Below, in pieces: positions 23,360-35,591 of a stretch of 64,000 nucleotides of DNA. Under the pieces are notes generated by a model. That model was not told the origin of the DNA and did no database searches. It saw nothing but the letters and a program-made list of their open reading frames with translations. The stretch's first letter is position 1, and each line of letters begins with the position of its first letter. The translations under genes were made by a program, and so were the position numbers. The DNA comes from Paraglomus occultum (lineage: Eukaryota > Glomeromycota > Glomeromycetes > Paraglomerales > Paraglomeraceae), in assembly GCA_910592205.1 (NCBI GenBank), contig CAJVPJ010000006.1, positions 35,356 to 99,355 on the forward strand. Direction: 5' to 3'.

Positions 23360-24427
23360 TCAAACAGATTCTTGTCGGACAAACTCGTCGAAATCGAAAG
23401 GACGAGGGCTGAAACTAAACTTGTCATTATCAACATGTGGGAACGATGAACCTTCTATAATAATGGTTAGGAAGAAATCCATTGGTGAAGGAATTGGATC
23501 AATCTTATTCAGGAATCTGTGTTTGATGTCTTTGTCTACGACAACTTGCCATTCAGAGCCTTAACGTAAGGTAACGTAAATTAACAATGATGAAACATGT
23601 ATTTCCTAAGAGAAAGCAGCAAGTGTAAAAGACTTACCGGTAGCTTCTTCAAGCTTTTTAACTATCTGGTTGAGTGAAAATCTCGAACTAGCAAGCTTGA
23701 GAGTAGCGTTACGACTTGCTTCTATTTTAAGAGATTCAGCAGTATATTTGCCAACATCTGCCAGATAAATAGTGGCCAATATGGTATCGCCGTCTGCATA
23801 GAATTTGGCCGTCTTATTTTTGACATCAAACCCAACCGAGCCAAGATATTCTGAAAACATTCCGCACAGAATGTTGGTGTACTCAAGTCCACTTTTTTTA
23901 ACCTTCTCACGGAACGCGGCTTTGCTATCGGTCTCTACATGAACACCAATTCTTTTTTTCAGATAGGTGAGAGATAGTAAAATGTATTTTGCTGTTATAA
24001 TTGGTTACAGAAAGCATAGTCGATAAGAACAAGGGAGTAGATTAAGCGGCGAGACTTACTCGGCTTCCATACCGAATTCAGATGGATAAAACCTTCTCAC
24101 ACCGGCAGCTTTAGCAGCGTTCAACAACGGAGTTTGAAGAGCGTCAAAATCATAATTGCCCTTGGCTATTCCGGGAGCTACAGTACTGATTAGCGCATCG
24201 GTTCCCCTAAGAACGTTAACAAGATCATCATGCTGTTTATAATCAGCGTAGACAATTTCTGCACCCTTGGAAGCCAACAAATCGGCTTTCTCGTTTGCGG
24301 TTTTTGGCAGTCTTCGAAGAATTTTCACGTTAAAAGATCCATCGTTCAACAGGGCTTCGCTTATATGATAACCCAACCCTCCGGTGCCTCCCGCGACAGT
24401 TATGTTGGTGAATGGTAAGTTGCTCAT
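23360..24427 (-). CDS. NmrA-like / isoflavone reductase-like NAD(P)-binding protein
   Basis: Three exons on the minus strand: 24427–24060 (ATG), 23951–23638 and 23559–23360, with introns of 108 and 78 bp. They join in frame to 293 residues, the usual size for this family. The N-terminus NITVAGGTGGLGYHIS holds the Rossmann glycine motif; LISTVAPG and RRFYPSEFG follow as in atypical short-chain dehydrogenases of the NmrA/PCBER group. Exon 3 (DKDIKHRFLNKIDPIPSPMD ... FDFDEFVRQ) supplies the C-terminal substrate-binding part. The protein should be a cytosolic NAD(P)H-dependent reductase or redox sensor; the substrate is unknown. Without the second intron the protein would end early at 23606, so the GTAAGT at 23637–23632 matters. 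Confidence 0.85.
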
Positions 24428-24533
24428 GATAAATTAAGTTTTTTTCCCAATGCCGATAATAAATCAAGACATTTGTGGTATCGTTAGTATTCTTAATTTG
24501 GAACATATTGTAACGGAAGCACAACGTGTAATA

Positions 24534-24775
24534 CAGTCAAAGCTCGAAAAACGGATATTAATATTGGCTCTTTTCTATCGGTTTTGCGAGATATCAGTTT
24601 TTTTATGATTGGCCGATTACGATTTAATTGTACTACCGAGTATGATTATCGCTAAAAAAATAATTTATATCTCATAGTAATAGGTATTATTATTATGAGT
24701 GTTTCGGAAGTGAAAAAAGTATCGATTTTGCGAGTTATGGTTTTCTGAGTCATTCCGTTTTTCAAACTTTGACTG
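24534..24775. mobile_element. 242-bp MITE with TA duplication
   Basis: Termini CAGTCAAAGCTCGAAAAACG (24534 onward) and its inverse ending at 24775 match over 22 bases with two mismatches. TA flanks both sides (24532–24533, 24776–24777). Inside are two diverged copies of a block in the same orientation: ATCGGTTTTGCGAGATATCA near 24577 and ATCGATTTTGCGAGTTATGG near 24721. There is no coding sequence. CAG...CTG ends with TA duplications point to the pogo/Tc1/mariner superfamily. Confidence 0.88.
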
Positions 24776-24777
24776 TA

Positions 24778-25691
24778 ATAACAATTACCAAGCGATATAT
24801 TATACTATGACTTTAACCCATTGTGAATATGAATTACAAAATCTCGCTTGTTTCCTTTCAGCACACAGCATTTTGGTTGATCATTGAAAGCGTATTATGG
24901 TGATTGCAACCGCCCAAAATGCCCAACACAGCGCAGATGCATATCCGAGTCTGTCATTTCTGATTAGTCACCATAAAGTATTTGCCATTGTACGCATGCG
25001 TATAATGAAGATCGCTAAAATTAAACGTTAATTTGACTTTATTACTTGTACGGTTTTATTAAAACAAGCAAGTTTCTTGACTTTTTCGAACACGCAATTA
25101 TTTACAATAGTAACATTATTTCTTCGATACGACAAATTAACATTCAGCTTAACGCGGTCTCAACTATTCTTCTTCTGTTTACTTTTCGGTATAATCGTAT
25201 AATACAGTAATAAAACAAGAAATGCAAGTCAGACAAGGAAAATATTTGTAAAAACTGTTTTCTACCTTATTAAAATTTTGTCTCTTATTCCTATTCCTTT
25301 TACAAATAAATTTTTACATTTTTATTCTTTTATATTACATAAAATTCCGACTTGGAATGCTCATATAGTCTGTCAAAAACGTTAGAGAATTCTGTTTGTT
25401 TTAATACGACTGCACATGACAATGGCTGAGTTGAGAAATAAACAATTGTTGCAATCATATAAGAAAAACTCTAAGTCATGTTAGTAACTGTTCATTATAA
25501 CGCTCAGTTGTAATGCCTTCAAGATAATAACAAAGCTTTTATTTAATAAATACTCAAAATAATAAAATTGTTAAAAAATAATAGGGATAACAATTTAAAT
25601 TATCAATTTATACCAGATAATAATAACAAATAAATTGGCCATATTAACAGCTTTCATTACTATAATTTATCTTATATGCCAGTTTTTAGTT
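24778..25691. other. AT-rich spacer
   Basis: No gene recognised; it contains the 3' flank of the Sel1-repeat gene. Confidence 0.5.
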
Positions 25692-27497
25692 TTATTCTAA
25701 TTTGTTCTTTTTGGCTGGATAAATTTCAGCTAACTCTTGAATTTTTCTTTTTAACTTGGATTTCTCATTGTATTCAAAAAAATAAATCTTGTTTTGTGCC
25801 TTAATGTACCCTTGCTCAGCAGCTCTTTCATATAATATAATAGCTTTTTGTTCATCTTGTTTCACTCCAATTCCTTCCTCATAACATTTACCAAGATTAT
25901 ATTGTCCATATGCATGCTTTTTTACAGCTGCTTTTTGAAACAACTTAACAGCCCTTTGAATATCTCTTTTTACCCCAATTCCATTTTTGTAACATAGACC
26001 AAGACTAACATATGCATAAACATTCCCTTGATTGACTGCTTCTTGATACAGTTCCACTGCTTTTTGAACATTTTTATTCACACCAAGCCCTTTTTCATAA
26101 CACCAACCGAGGCTCTCCTTTGCATTGGAATTTCCTTGCATAGCTGCTTTTTGATACAATTCAAAAGCTTTCTGATAATCTGTTTCTATGCTAATACTTT
26201 TTCTATATAAATAACCAAGCTCAAACTGAGCACCAGCATATCCTTGTTTAGCAGCTTTTTGGTACAATTCAACTGCCTTTTGATCATCTTTCAATACTCC
26301 AGTTCCATGCTGATAACACACACCAAGAATATTTTGTGCAGGAGCATAGCCTAATTTAGCAGCTTTTTGATACCATTCAATTGCCTTTTGATCATCTTTC
26401 CATACTCCAGTTCCATGCTGATAACACACACCAAGATTATATTGTGCATTAGCACATCCTTGTTTAGCAGCTTGTTGATACCATTCAAATATTCTAGCAA
26501 GATTAAATTGTGCAGCAACATATCCTTGTTTAGCAGCTTTTTTGTACCATTCAACTGCCTTTTGTTCATCCTTTTCTACTCCAGTTCCATCTTCATAACA
26601 TACACCAAGATTATGTTGAGCAGCATATCCTTGTTTGGCAGCTTTTTGATACCATTTAACTGCCTTTTGTTCATCTTTCCATACTCCAGTTCCATCTTCA
26701 TAACATACACCAAGATTATATTGAGCAGCAGCATATCCTTGTTCAGCAGCTGTTTTATACAATCCAACTGCTTTTTGTTCATCCTTTTCTACTCCAGTTC
26801 CCTTGGCATAACAAAAAGCAAGATTATTTTGTGCAGCAGCATATCTATATCCTTGTTTGGTAGTTTTTTGATACCATTTAACTGCCTTTTGTTCATCTTT
26901 CCATACTCCAGTTCCACATTGATAACACACACCAAGGTTATATTGTGCAGCAGCATACCCTTGTTCAGCAGCTTTTTTATACCATTCAACAGCTTTTTGT
27001 TCATCCTTTTCTACTCCAGTTCCCTTGGCATAACAAAAAGCAAGATTATTTTGAGCACTGGCATGTCCTTGTTCAGCAGCTTTTTTATACCATTCAACAG
27101 CTTTTTGTTCATCCTTTTCTACTCCAGTTCCATTGGCATAACATAAAGCAAGATTATTTTGAGCACTGGCATGTCCTTGTTCAGCAGCTTTTTTATACCA
27201 TTCAACTGCTTTTTGTTCATTCCTTTCTACTACTACTCCAGTTTTGTCTTCATAACATAAAGCAAGATTATATTGAGCACTAGCATATCCTTGTTCAGCA
27301 GCTTTTTGATACCATTCAACTGCCTTTTGTTCATCTTTTTCTACTCCAGTACCATGCTGATAACACACACCAAGATTATTTTGTGCAGCAGCATATCCTT
27401 TTTCAGCTGCATTTTCATATTCCTTGAATATGGAATAAACTTCATCCAGAACTTTTTTTCTTGATTGATCTTCAAAGGTGATAGAAGTAGAAGTCAT
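25692..27497 (-). CDS. Sel1-repeat (SLR) protein
   Basis: Single open frame of 601 residues, ATG at 27497. After about 30 residues of leader come 15 Sel1-like repeats of about 36 residues (pattern GYAxAQxNLGxCYxxGTGV, then KDEQKAVEWYQKAA) and a partial sixteenth, ending in a basic tail (PAKKNKLE). SLR units are TPR-like helical hairpins that build scaffolds for signalling or ER quality-control complexes. Repeats 1–8 are nearly identical to one another, repeats 12–15 diverge more. The ninth repeat is cut to 22 residues and lacks the LGxCYxxGxGV and KDEQ parts; repeats 2 and 6 have two-residue insertions and repeat 8 lacks one residue. No kinase or BTB domain accompanies the array in this frame. 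The partner is unknown. Confidence 0.93.
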   Translation of the reverse strand: MTSTSITFEDQSRKKVLDEVYSIFKEYENAAEKGYAAAQNNLGVCYQHGTGVEKDEQKAVEWYQKAAEQGYASAQYNLALCYEDKTGVVVERNEQKAVEWYKKAAEQGHASAQNNLALCYANGTGVEKDEQKAVEWYKKAAEQGHASAQNNLAFCYAKGTGVEKDEQKAVEWYKKAAEQGYAAAQYNLGVCYQCGTGVWKDEQKAVKWYQKTTKQGYRYAAAQNNLAFCYAKGTGVEKDEQKAVGLYKTAAEQGYAAAQYNLGVCYEDGTGVWKDEQKAVKWYQKAAKQGYAAQHNLGVCYEDGTGVEKDEQKAVEWYKKAAKQGYVAAQFNLARIFEWYQQAAKQGCANAQYNLGVCYQHGTGVWKDDQKAIEWYQKAAKLGYAPAQNILGVCYQHGTGVLKDDQKAVELYQKAAKQGYAGAQFELGYLYRKSISIETDYQKAFELYQKAAMQGNSNAKESLGWCYEKGLGVNKNVQKAVELYQEAVNQGNVYAYVSLGLCYKNGIGVKRDIQRAVKLFQKAAVKKHAYGQYNLGKCYEEGIGVKQDEQKAIILYERAAEQGYIKAQNKIYFFEYNEKSKLKRKIQELAEIYPAKKNKLE

Positions 27498-28805
27498 GTT
27501 TTATTATGAGTTTCTTCGATAAATAAGTTGTTTGTTTTGTGAATATAATAGTAATAGTAATGCGTGGAACTGTTTTGGAAGAACGGTTGTAGATCTACAA
27601 CTTATTATATTAAGCAACATATGGGTGGCTTTTAGGGAAGGGAAATGACTCGATTGCTATTGGTTTTTTTACAACAAAGTTTGTATTCATAATATTCGAC
27701 GGATGTGATAGCCGTATAGTTAGTGACGATTCTTCTTTTAGTAACCAAATTTACATTGTCATTACCTTACACTCAATCCTCGCGAAAACGCACCTCTTTT
27801 CTCATGAAATGAGAATGGAGAGTTGAAATAAGGGTTAGACCAGGCGAAGAGTGGTTGGAGAATGTAAAAAGGAGCTGACAAAGAAGAGAACAACAAATGG
27901 GAAACAGGTGGATGTTTTTAAAGGCCAACATCAACGGTCGTGACTTGGACGTTGGGATATATAGAGTAGACTTGACATTTCCTCCTACCGCGTTCTTGTG
28001 CATACTACCCTAAAGTGGTTCCAAAGGAAATAATAAACTGGAAGATCCTGTAGAAGATGCAGTGGCAAAAATATTCACAGAAGAATATTGCATAGTACAC
28101 GTTAGCAAACTCTCAGCATTAGGACATTTAGCTAACAGTCGCCAATTTTAGTAGATCGGCGAGACTACAACTCTGACTTTTTACTGTTCTGGAGAATGTC
28201 ATGGTAGAGGACGATGTATCATCGTAAATAATGGAGAAGCTTCTATTTAAATAAAAATTGGAGCAGTTCCAATCAAGTAAATGGCCCTCCAATAAAGGAA
28301 CTACTGCGTCTCGTTACTTTGTCGCACATATCTGACGCGTCCTTTGAATGTTATGACTTTCATCTGGCCGATGGAAGATGGACTATCGAATATAGATACT
28401 TCTCGTAATGACTATGAGAACGACGTATAAAGAAGTAAACAGTGACGATAATCCATCAGCGTCTTTGTTGTGTAAGGGGAAACTTTCGTTTAAATCACGA
28501 GCTCAAAGAACTGATAACCAAAGACGTAATTCGAGCAAATTTAGAGATAAGGCGAGCATGTTAATTTTGTATATTGGCAATTTGTACATCTGTTCTTTTG
28601 TTATAGCTGGCAAGTTTCATTAAGCCCGACTATGAGTCTAGGGTAAGTATTAACATTCATTAACAAAGTCACGATAAACTTTGTTCTAGTTTCTCGTAAT
28701 AATTGTATTATGCTCTATACACGAGAATATAATTCATCCCGCAGTTAAGTAAAAATAAAAAGCGACAGTTCCTCCGATAAATATTATACACAGTATAATA
28801 CGTGT
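27498..28805. other. Intergenic region
   Basis: No recognised gene. Short frames at 27773–28003 and 28408–28623 have no convincing start, domain or splice context. Confidence 0.45.
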
Positions 28806-29378
28806 TTACGTAGATTGGTCCATTAAAAGTTTAGCCCAAGGATCTTCGAGCATTGATTTTTTGTAGTAAAGTTTAGGATCAATGTTCTCTTCAGAATGCC
28901 GTGACTTCCCTGCTGCACTAGCAGACGTTTCTGACTGGGATTGTACGTCATCTGTTATTTTGCGTCTCTACACAAAATCGAACAATCATTACAACATTCT
29001 GTTCAAATTTTCGGACATGACCCAGTCCAGTACCTTTGACATATCCGTTCTGTCTTGTTGGTAATAAACCGCTCGTCCGCGCTGCCCATAGCCTCCTCCA
29101 CGCTGGTCATAACCCCCTCGCCGACCATAGCCTCCACGCTGGCCTCTGTTGTTACCGCGACCTCTAGGTCCTCGCCAGCTACCTCTGAAACCTCCATCAA
29201 TTCCAGACTGTGAATTATGGTGTAAAGTCAGCCCGTCATCAACTGAATCGACACTTTGATCTCTAGCATCATTAGCCTCTTGTTTATCAATTCCTTCCGA
29301 AGGATCAAAAGAGACAAATGAACTCGGCAAGGGAGGGAGAGCTGGGGAGGAAGAGGACGTTTGCTGAGGTTCCGTCAT
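28806..29378 (-). CDS. MPLKIP/TTDN1-like protein with RG-rich domain
   Basis: Two exons on the minus strand: 29378–29034 (ATG) and 28967–28806, separated by a 66-bp intron (GTACTG...GTGTAG), joined in phase 0 to 168 residues. Residues 1–60 are Ser/Pro/Asp-rich, residues about 62–105 are an RGG/GGY-rich segment of RNA-binding type, and the tail holds YYKKSMLEDPWAKLL. The short SMLEDPW motif before the C-terminus is the hallmark of the M-phase-specific PLK1-interacting protein family. In animals that protein (TTDN1) is linked to splicing-lariat debranching and to trichothiodystrophy. The fungal role is not known to me. It lies head-to-head with RPN3 with only 126 bp between the two ATGs. Confidence 0.75.
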
Positions 29379-29504
29379 TTCTCAATAGAAAAGGAAAGAT
29401 TAACATCGACTAAAGAATGTGTTTACGTATCACGTGAAGTGAAAATCTTTAAATACACGTAAGCTTGTAACACAGGTTATAAAACTCATTCTCTTTACAA
29501 AAAA
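29379..29504. promoter_or_regulatory. Shared divergent promoter region, MPLKIP-like and RPN3
   Basis: Only 126 bp separate the two divergent start codons. A CACGTG palindrome (29431–29436), the core site of basic helix-loop-helix factors, lies inside. Co-regulation is inferred from spacing alone. Confidence 0.4.
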
Positions 29505-32099
29505 ATGTCTGCCGTCGAGGCCCAAGACGTAGAGATGGTGGCGGCGGAGGAAGAAGTCGATGAAACGGCCAAGAATGCCTTGGAGGCCGATGCTTTAGTG
29601 CTAGCAGGTGCATAATTAATTGCTCCATTCGACGGGGGGACCATGATTTTGATATTAATTGTTGCGATTCGGTCTTTTTTTCACACATGATCAAATAGAT
29701 CTCAAACAGAATTTTGCCTTACTTGAACGAGCCGTGGCGACCATTGAATCTCGCTTCATAACACGTGTTTTACGGACTATCGCATCGATTCGAAAGCGTC
29801 TGAATGCGAATGTATTGAGTCAGGCCATTCAATTAGCTTTTCCGAGAGGTCAGCAGATCGGTTCCATATTTAAGCGCGATGCTATATGGATGAATTGATT
29901 CAGCGTCAATAGCATGTTTTATTTTGTCAAGGACTTTTTTCATGAGGATCATTATCCAGCAATATGGCATTAAGAGCGTTTATGAAAATTGAACTTTCAA
30001 CTTTGAAACAATAGATTCACCTGATAGAAGTAAATTGCTGGACTATCTCGGAAAGGTGCCAATCGATGTTTATTTTATTAGTGTTTCTTTTCGTTTAGAT
30101 TGCTTATTGCTTACTGCCTGCGTTCTTTGTAAACTTTTGTTTGATCCAGGAAAGTGGCGTGATGGAAGTCGATTTCGATGAAGACACTCGCGAACAGGTT
30201 CCAATTTTGCCAGAAATAGATTTTTATCTTAGTCTGATGGTTATGATATATCTCTTGGACAGACAAGAACTTGAAAAGGTAAAACAATCAACAGTATGCC
30301 CCCTGTTAACTCATTTACGTGTCATACGATTGTTAATCGCTCGCCTAATTTTGTCTCGTTAGGGCGTTCAATTGGCAAACGAGACTACGGCCAGGCTTCA
30401 GACTTTCAGTCGCCGTACATTAGATCAACTTTCTGCACGCATATACTTTTATTATGCTCGTTTCTACGAACTTTTGGGGAAATTGGCCGAAATAAGGCCG
30501 TACGTATTCTACTTTTACTTTACATCTGTTTTCGGGCTCAATCGCAACATTTTCACAATTACGTGTATGCCAACAGAATATTACTGGCGGCTCAGAGAAC
30601 GGCTACGTTACGACACGACGATGATTGTCAGGTAATAGACACTTATACGTTCGGCTTAATTCTAGTCGATTTTGCCTGACCACGGTTGTTCATTATAGGC
30701 CACTTTGCTTAACCTACTTTTACGGAATTATTTCCATTACAACCTTTACGATCAAGCGGATAAGTTGGTCAGCAAAGCAACATTCCCCGAGTCCGCGGGA
30801 AACAATCAACAAGCGCGCTATATGTACTATTTGGGTATGTTGAATTATGGATTGGGACACAGCAAGATGCCAATATTCCGTTCTAAAGTTTTGTGTAACA
30901 AATGACCCCCACTTAGGTCGCATCAAGGCTATCCAGCTTGACTATACTGCCTCGCATAATCACTTGTTACAGGCCATGCGCAAGGCGCCACAGAATACGA
31001 TTGCGGCGGGTTTCCAACAGGCTGTAAGATGTTTTATCTCTCTCATCAATAGTCAATGACCAATGAACTCACCGGAGTTTTGCTAAGACGTCTTGCCATT
31101 ATAGGTATATAAGCTTTCGATAATTGTTCAGCTATTGATGGGAGAGATTCCTGAACGAAGTATATTTAGACAACCAGTTCTCAGGAAACCATTGATCCCT
31201 TATTTACATATTGTGCAAGGTATTGTCAATCTATATTCATCTAATTAATTGACATGACTGTTAAATCATGTTTCTTTATTTTAGCTGTACGGGTTGGCGA
31301 CTTGTCAAATTTCCAAGAAACACTCGCTAAATATAGCGATGTCTTTCGAGCTGACAAAACCTTCACGTTGATTTTAAGGTGGGAACGAGTAACGTTATCT
31401 GTCACAATGTCTTTATGTTTTTTACCAAGTTGTCTCTTTCTGCCGCATAAAGGTTACGACATAACGTCATTAAAACGGGTATCCGGATGATAAGCTTATC
31501 ATATTCACGCATACATTTGCGTGACATCTGTTTGAAATTACATTTAGACAGCGAGGAAGATGCTGAATATATTGTTGCCAAGGTAAGTGAATGTCGAGAC
31601 GCAAACTGCTTCCTAACTATTGCTGATCTTTAAACCAACATTACAGGCCATCCGTGATGGTGTCATTGACGCTACTATAGATCATGAACATGGATACATG
31701 AAGTCAAAGGTGAGCAGGATTGGTGTATTAATGATAAGAAAATATACAACGCTTGACTAAAAACAATGGTAAAAATGCCACCATTTGATTTCAGGAAAAT
31801 GTCGATATTTATTCCACAAATGAGCCCCAAGTTGCCTTCCATCAGCGTATTAGCTTTTGCCTGAATCTACATAACGAATCCGTAAAGGTAAGCAAGTTAT
31901 CAAGTACATTTTTCAGTTTATTGTGTGTTCTTCATTCTGACGACTGATTTTTGATAAAATAAAGGCCATGAGGTTCCCTCTGAATGCTCATCGCAAAGAA
32001 TTAGCGTCCGCAGACGCACTGCGCGAAAGAGAACGAGAGCTTGTCAAGGAAATTGCCGAAGGTGAAATGGATGAGGACGATGATGTGGCAGACTTCTAG
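29505..32099 (+). CDS. RPN3: 26S proteasome regulatory subunit Rpn3 (PSMD3)
   Basis: Fourteen exons: 29505–29607, 29699–29848, 30015–30055, 30150–30278, 30363–30499, 30577–30631, 30699–30834, 30917–31023, 31105–31219, 31285–31378, 31453–31582, 31647–31709, 31795–31887 and 31965–32099. They join in frame to 495 residues (yeast and human are about 520–535). Diagnostic blocks are [58 protein letters not shown] and [14 protein letters not shown], with a PCI domain over roughly residues 280–440 and an acidic tail. Rpn3 is a non-ATPase subunit of the proteasome lid and supports assembly of the regulatory particle. The 41-base third exon is needed to keep phase. A polyadenylation-like AATAAA follows at 32107–32112. 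Confidence 0.96.
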
Positions 32100-32555
32100 A
32101 TTAAATAATAAAATTTCATTATATAATTATCAATTCACCATGATTTCGGAAGCTTGTATAATGAAGTTTGTGTGTCACCAACTCCCATGTGACGTACACA
32201 TTCAGTCATGAAAATTATCGTGACTGTGGAGTATGGGAGGTGATGTTTGGCAATAAGGGGCTAAGCATTCGCAAGTTACGAATATGAAGAAAACAAAAAA
32301 AGAAACCTGTTAATGAAACCTCGGAAAGCCAAACATGAGTTTTGACATTGATTACAGAAATATTAGTTTATTTCAAATAAGTGCTTTTGGGATATATGAA
32401 TGTGTATATATATTTCATACTCGAAAGTTACAAATAAACGAAAGGAATGTGCAGTCTCTTGTTTCGTATACAAGATTTATTCAGAGGCACGATAACGTAA
32501 AAAAAATAGACTTATCAAAGATATATATATTAACTTGCTCTCTTATACTGTTTAC

Positions 32556-33339
<784 letters not shown>

Positions 33340-33829
33340 TTTATGATACGAATTGTATGAACGTTGAAAGTAAAGCCTAAAGCTGAAAAGAGTAGTGTTG
33401 AAACGTATATAACTGAAGAGGGGTTTGAGATGCGTGCACCCTGCAAGCACAGAAGGAATAACAAGTGAATAGTATCGCTGGGGAAAAAGAAAGGGGTTTT
33501 ATAGCAATATGATTGGATGGCGCAGTTAAGGGCTGCCACGCATACGTAATATAAATTAGCCTGCGCCTTGTGATCAAATACATATGTACGCACAAAAGTA
33601 ACGTAAAGCGTCATACGCAATCTATTACTATTACTATTTATTATTACTGAGCCGCAGTTGAATATTCAAATTCGACTACGGCCCATTCATTGTTGTTCAT
33701 TTTTGAAATCACTCCGGCTCGTACTAATGAAACATCCTTGAAATCACGTGAAAATAAACGGGTTGATTATCGTAGGATCTCCCGCCACCACTCATCGCTG
33801 AGAAACTGACAAGTAAATGCGTCACCAAC

Positions 33830-35591
33830 ATGCAGACTCTGTTTATCCGCGGACCACCGAGATCATCGTTGCAGGCGACTGGAATCGTAAGACAATTTGT
33901 GACATCTGTTCATAATAATAGACGAAAAGCAGTTATAATTGGAGGATCAGGGTTCGTTGGTGAGAACGTTGATATCACTTGTAAAACCTCGAATATACAA
34001 AACATGCTTAATTTGTGATATTTTTGTATTTATCAACATAATTCGTGAAATCAGGGAAATATGTTGCCAAAACCCTTGTTAATGATTCCAATACAGAGGT
34101 ACAAATATGTGCACGACATCCGAATATCAATGATTTGAAAACGCTAGGTGATTGGGGATCATGTTTTCAAGTTTCACTAATTCACGTTCAGCAATTGTAA
34201 TAAATGTTACAAACATTCTGCTTACTCACACTCTTCTTTATTAACCTACTTAGGCAATCAAATACTTTCGCCAATCTCGTGTGACATTACTTCTCAATCA
34301 GACATATCAAACGCGTGCAAAGATGCCAACATTGTAGTCAATCTAGTTGGAATAATGCATGAGAAGCCTCCAAAATACACGTTTGAAAATGTGCAACATC
34401 AAGGTGCAAAAAAGATAGCAATCGCTGCAAGAGAGAATGAGGCTCAACTGGTTCATATCAGCGCCATAGGAGCTGATCCTAATAGTAATATACCGTATGC
34501 TAAAACCAAAGGTAAACATGTGTAATGTCAAGTTAGCGTTACGATAGAGCGTATCACACTTTTACTCATTACATTGCATTTTTTAAGGATTGGGCGAAAT
34601 CGCCGTCCGCGAGGAATATCCAGACGCCATCATCATTCGTCCTAGCTTGATATTTGGACCCGAAGATGACTTTTTTAATGTAAGCTCATGATTTGCATAT
34701 ATGAGCATTAGCACTTGTGTGAGAGAGAGAGAGAGCAAGAGAGAGAGAAAGCCAAAGCCAGTCATGCCCAATTTATAGCTTATTCTTTTTTCTTGAGAAA
34801 ATTATTATACAAAAAAGATTTTACTAAATTTATTACTACAAGCGATTTGCCAAATTAGCTCGATATCTTCCATTCATGCCAGTATTCGGAGGGGGAAATA
34901 CTAAATTTCAGCCAATACATGTGTGGGATTTAGCCAAGGCGATAACCCAAGCTGCCAAAGACCGAAATCTACGAGGGAAGACAATCGAGGCAGGAGGGCC
35001 GACCGGTATGCAGCAAAAAGAATTAACCTTGTGAAACTCGACAACTCGTCCATGATCTAACTGCGAAAAATAGTATACACTTATAGAGAGTTAATCTCCC
35101 TAACTCTGAGTCAGGCCGGTATCAAACGACCCATAATTTCTTTGCCATGGTTCGTCGGGACGGTACAAGGTTTCTTTCTCGAGAAACTCCCAGTAAATTT
35201 ATTTACAATTACAAGAGATCAGGTCAGACTTCTTCGCAAGGATAATATCGTTTCATCATCATCTGATGTGTTGACTCTTCAAGATATGGGAATTGATCCT
35301 CGTCCGGCCGAGCAGGTACATTTGAATAGGCCCTAGTTACGTTCAGCGAGAACCCCCTTTACTTACTTACTGATGACGATTGTTCATGTTGTACACTTTT
35401 AGATTCTACATCAATATCTGAGACAGCGTGATCGCGCGACAAGCAACAAGAGAACGCATAGAATGGTCGATAGAGATACTATGGAAGAAATGGCTGAAAT
35501 TGAGAAGATACGCAAACAGATGCCAAAAAAGGGGTTAGAATTGGAAGAAAAATATAGGAAAATACAAGAGCAACAAGTTATTAAGCGGTAG
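33830..35591 (+). CDS. NDUFA9/Coq11-like mitochondrial NAD(P)-binding protein
   Basis: Seven exons: 33830–33959, 34055–34147, 34254–34511, 34588–34679, 34843–35005, 35074–35315 and 35403–35591, in frame to 388 residues. The leader [20 protein letters not shown] is basic and acid-free, as for mitochondrial import. The Rossmann motif [12 protein letters not shown] follows, then [22 protein letters not shown] with YAKTKGLGE, and [17 protein letters not shown], which is characteristic of the NDUFA9-type atypical SDR group. This group includes the 39-kDa accessory subunit of complex I and the yeast coenzyme Q biosynthesis factor Coq11. The FGPEDDFFN form suits either; I cannot decide between them by eye. 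The C-terminal 60 residues are highly charged and helical. It is divergent from ATG8 with about 490 bp between. Confidence 0.88.

Noticed and set aside
23606-23640. End of the NmrA-like protein at the TAG at 23606
   Set aside because: GTAAGT at 23637–23632 and an acceptor at 23560 join a further exon that restores the family's usual length and C-terminus.
26367-27146. 259-codon frame opposite the Sel1 gene
   Set aside because: It is open only because the Sel1 repeat unit has no stops in that antisense phase; the translation is a low-complexity Phe/Ser/Ile repeat.
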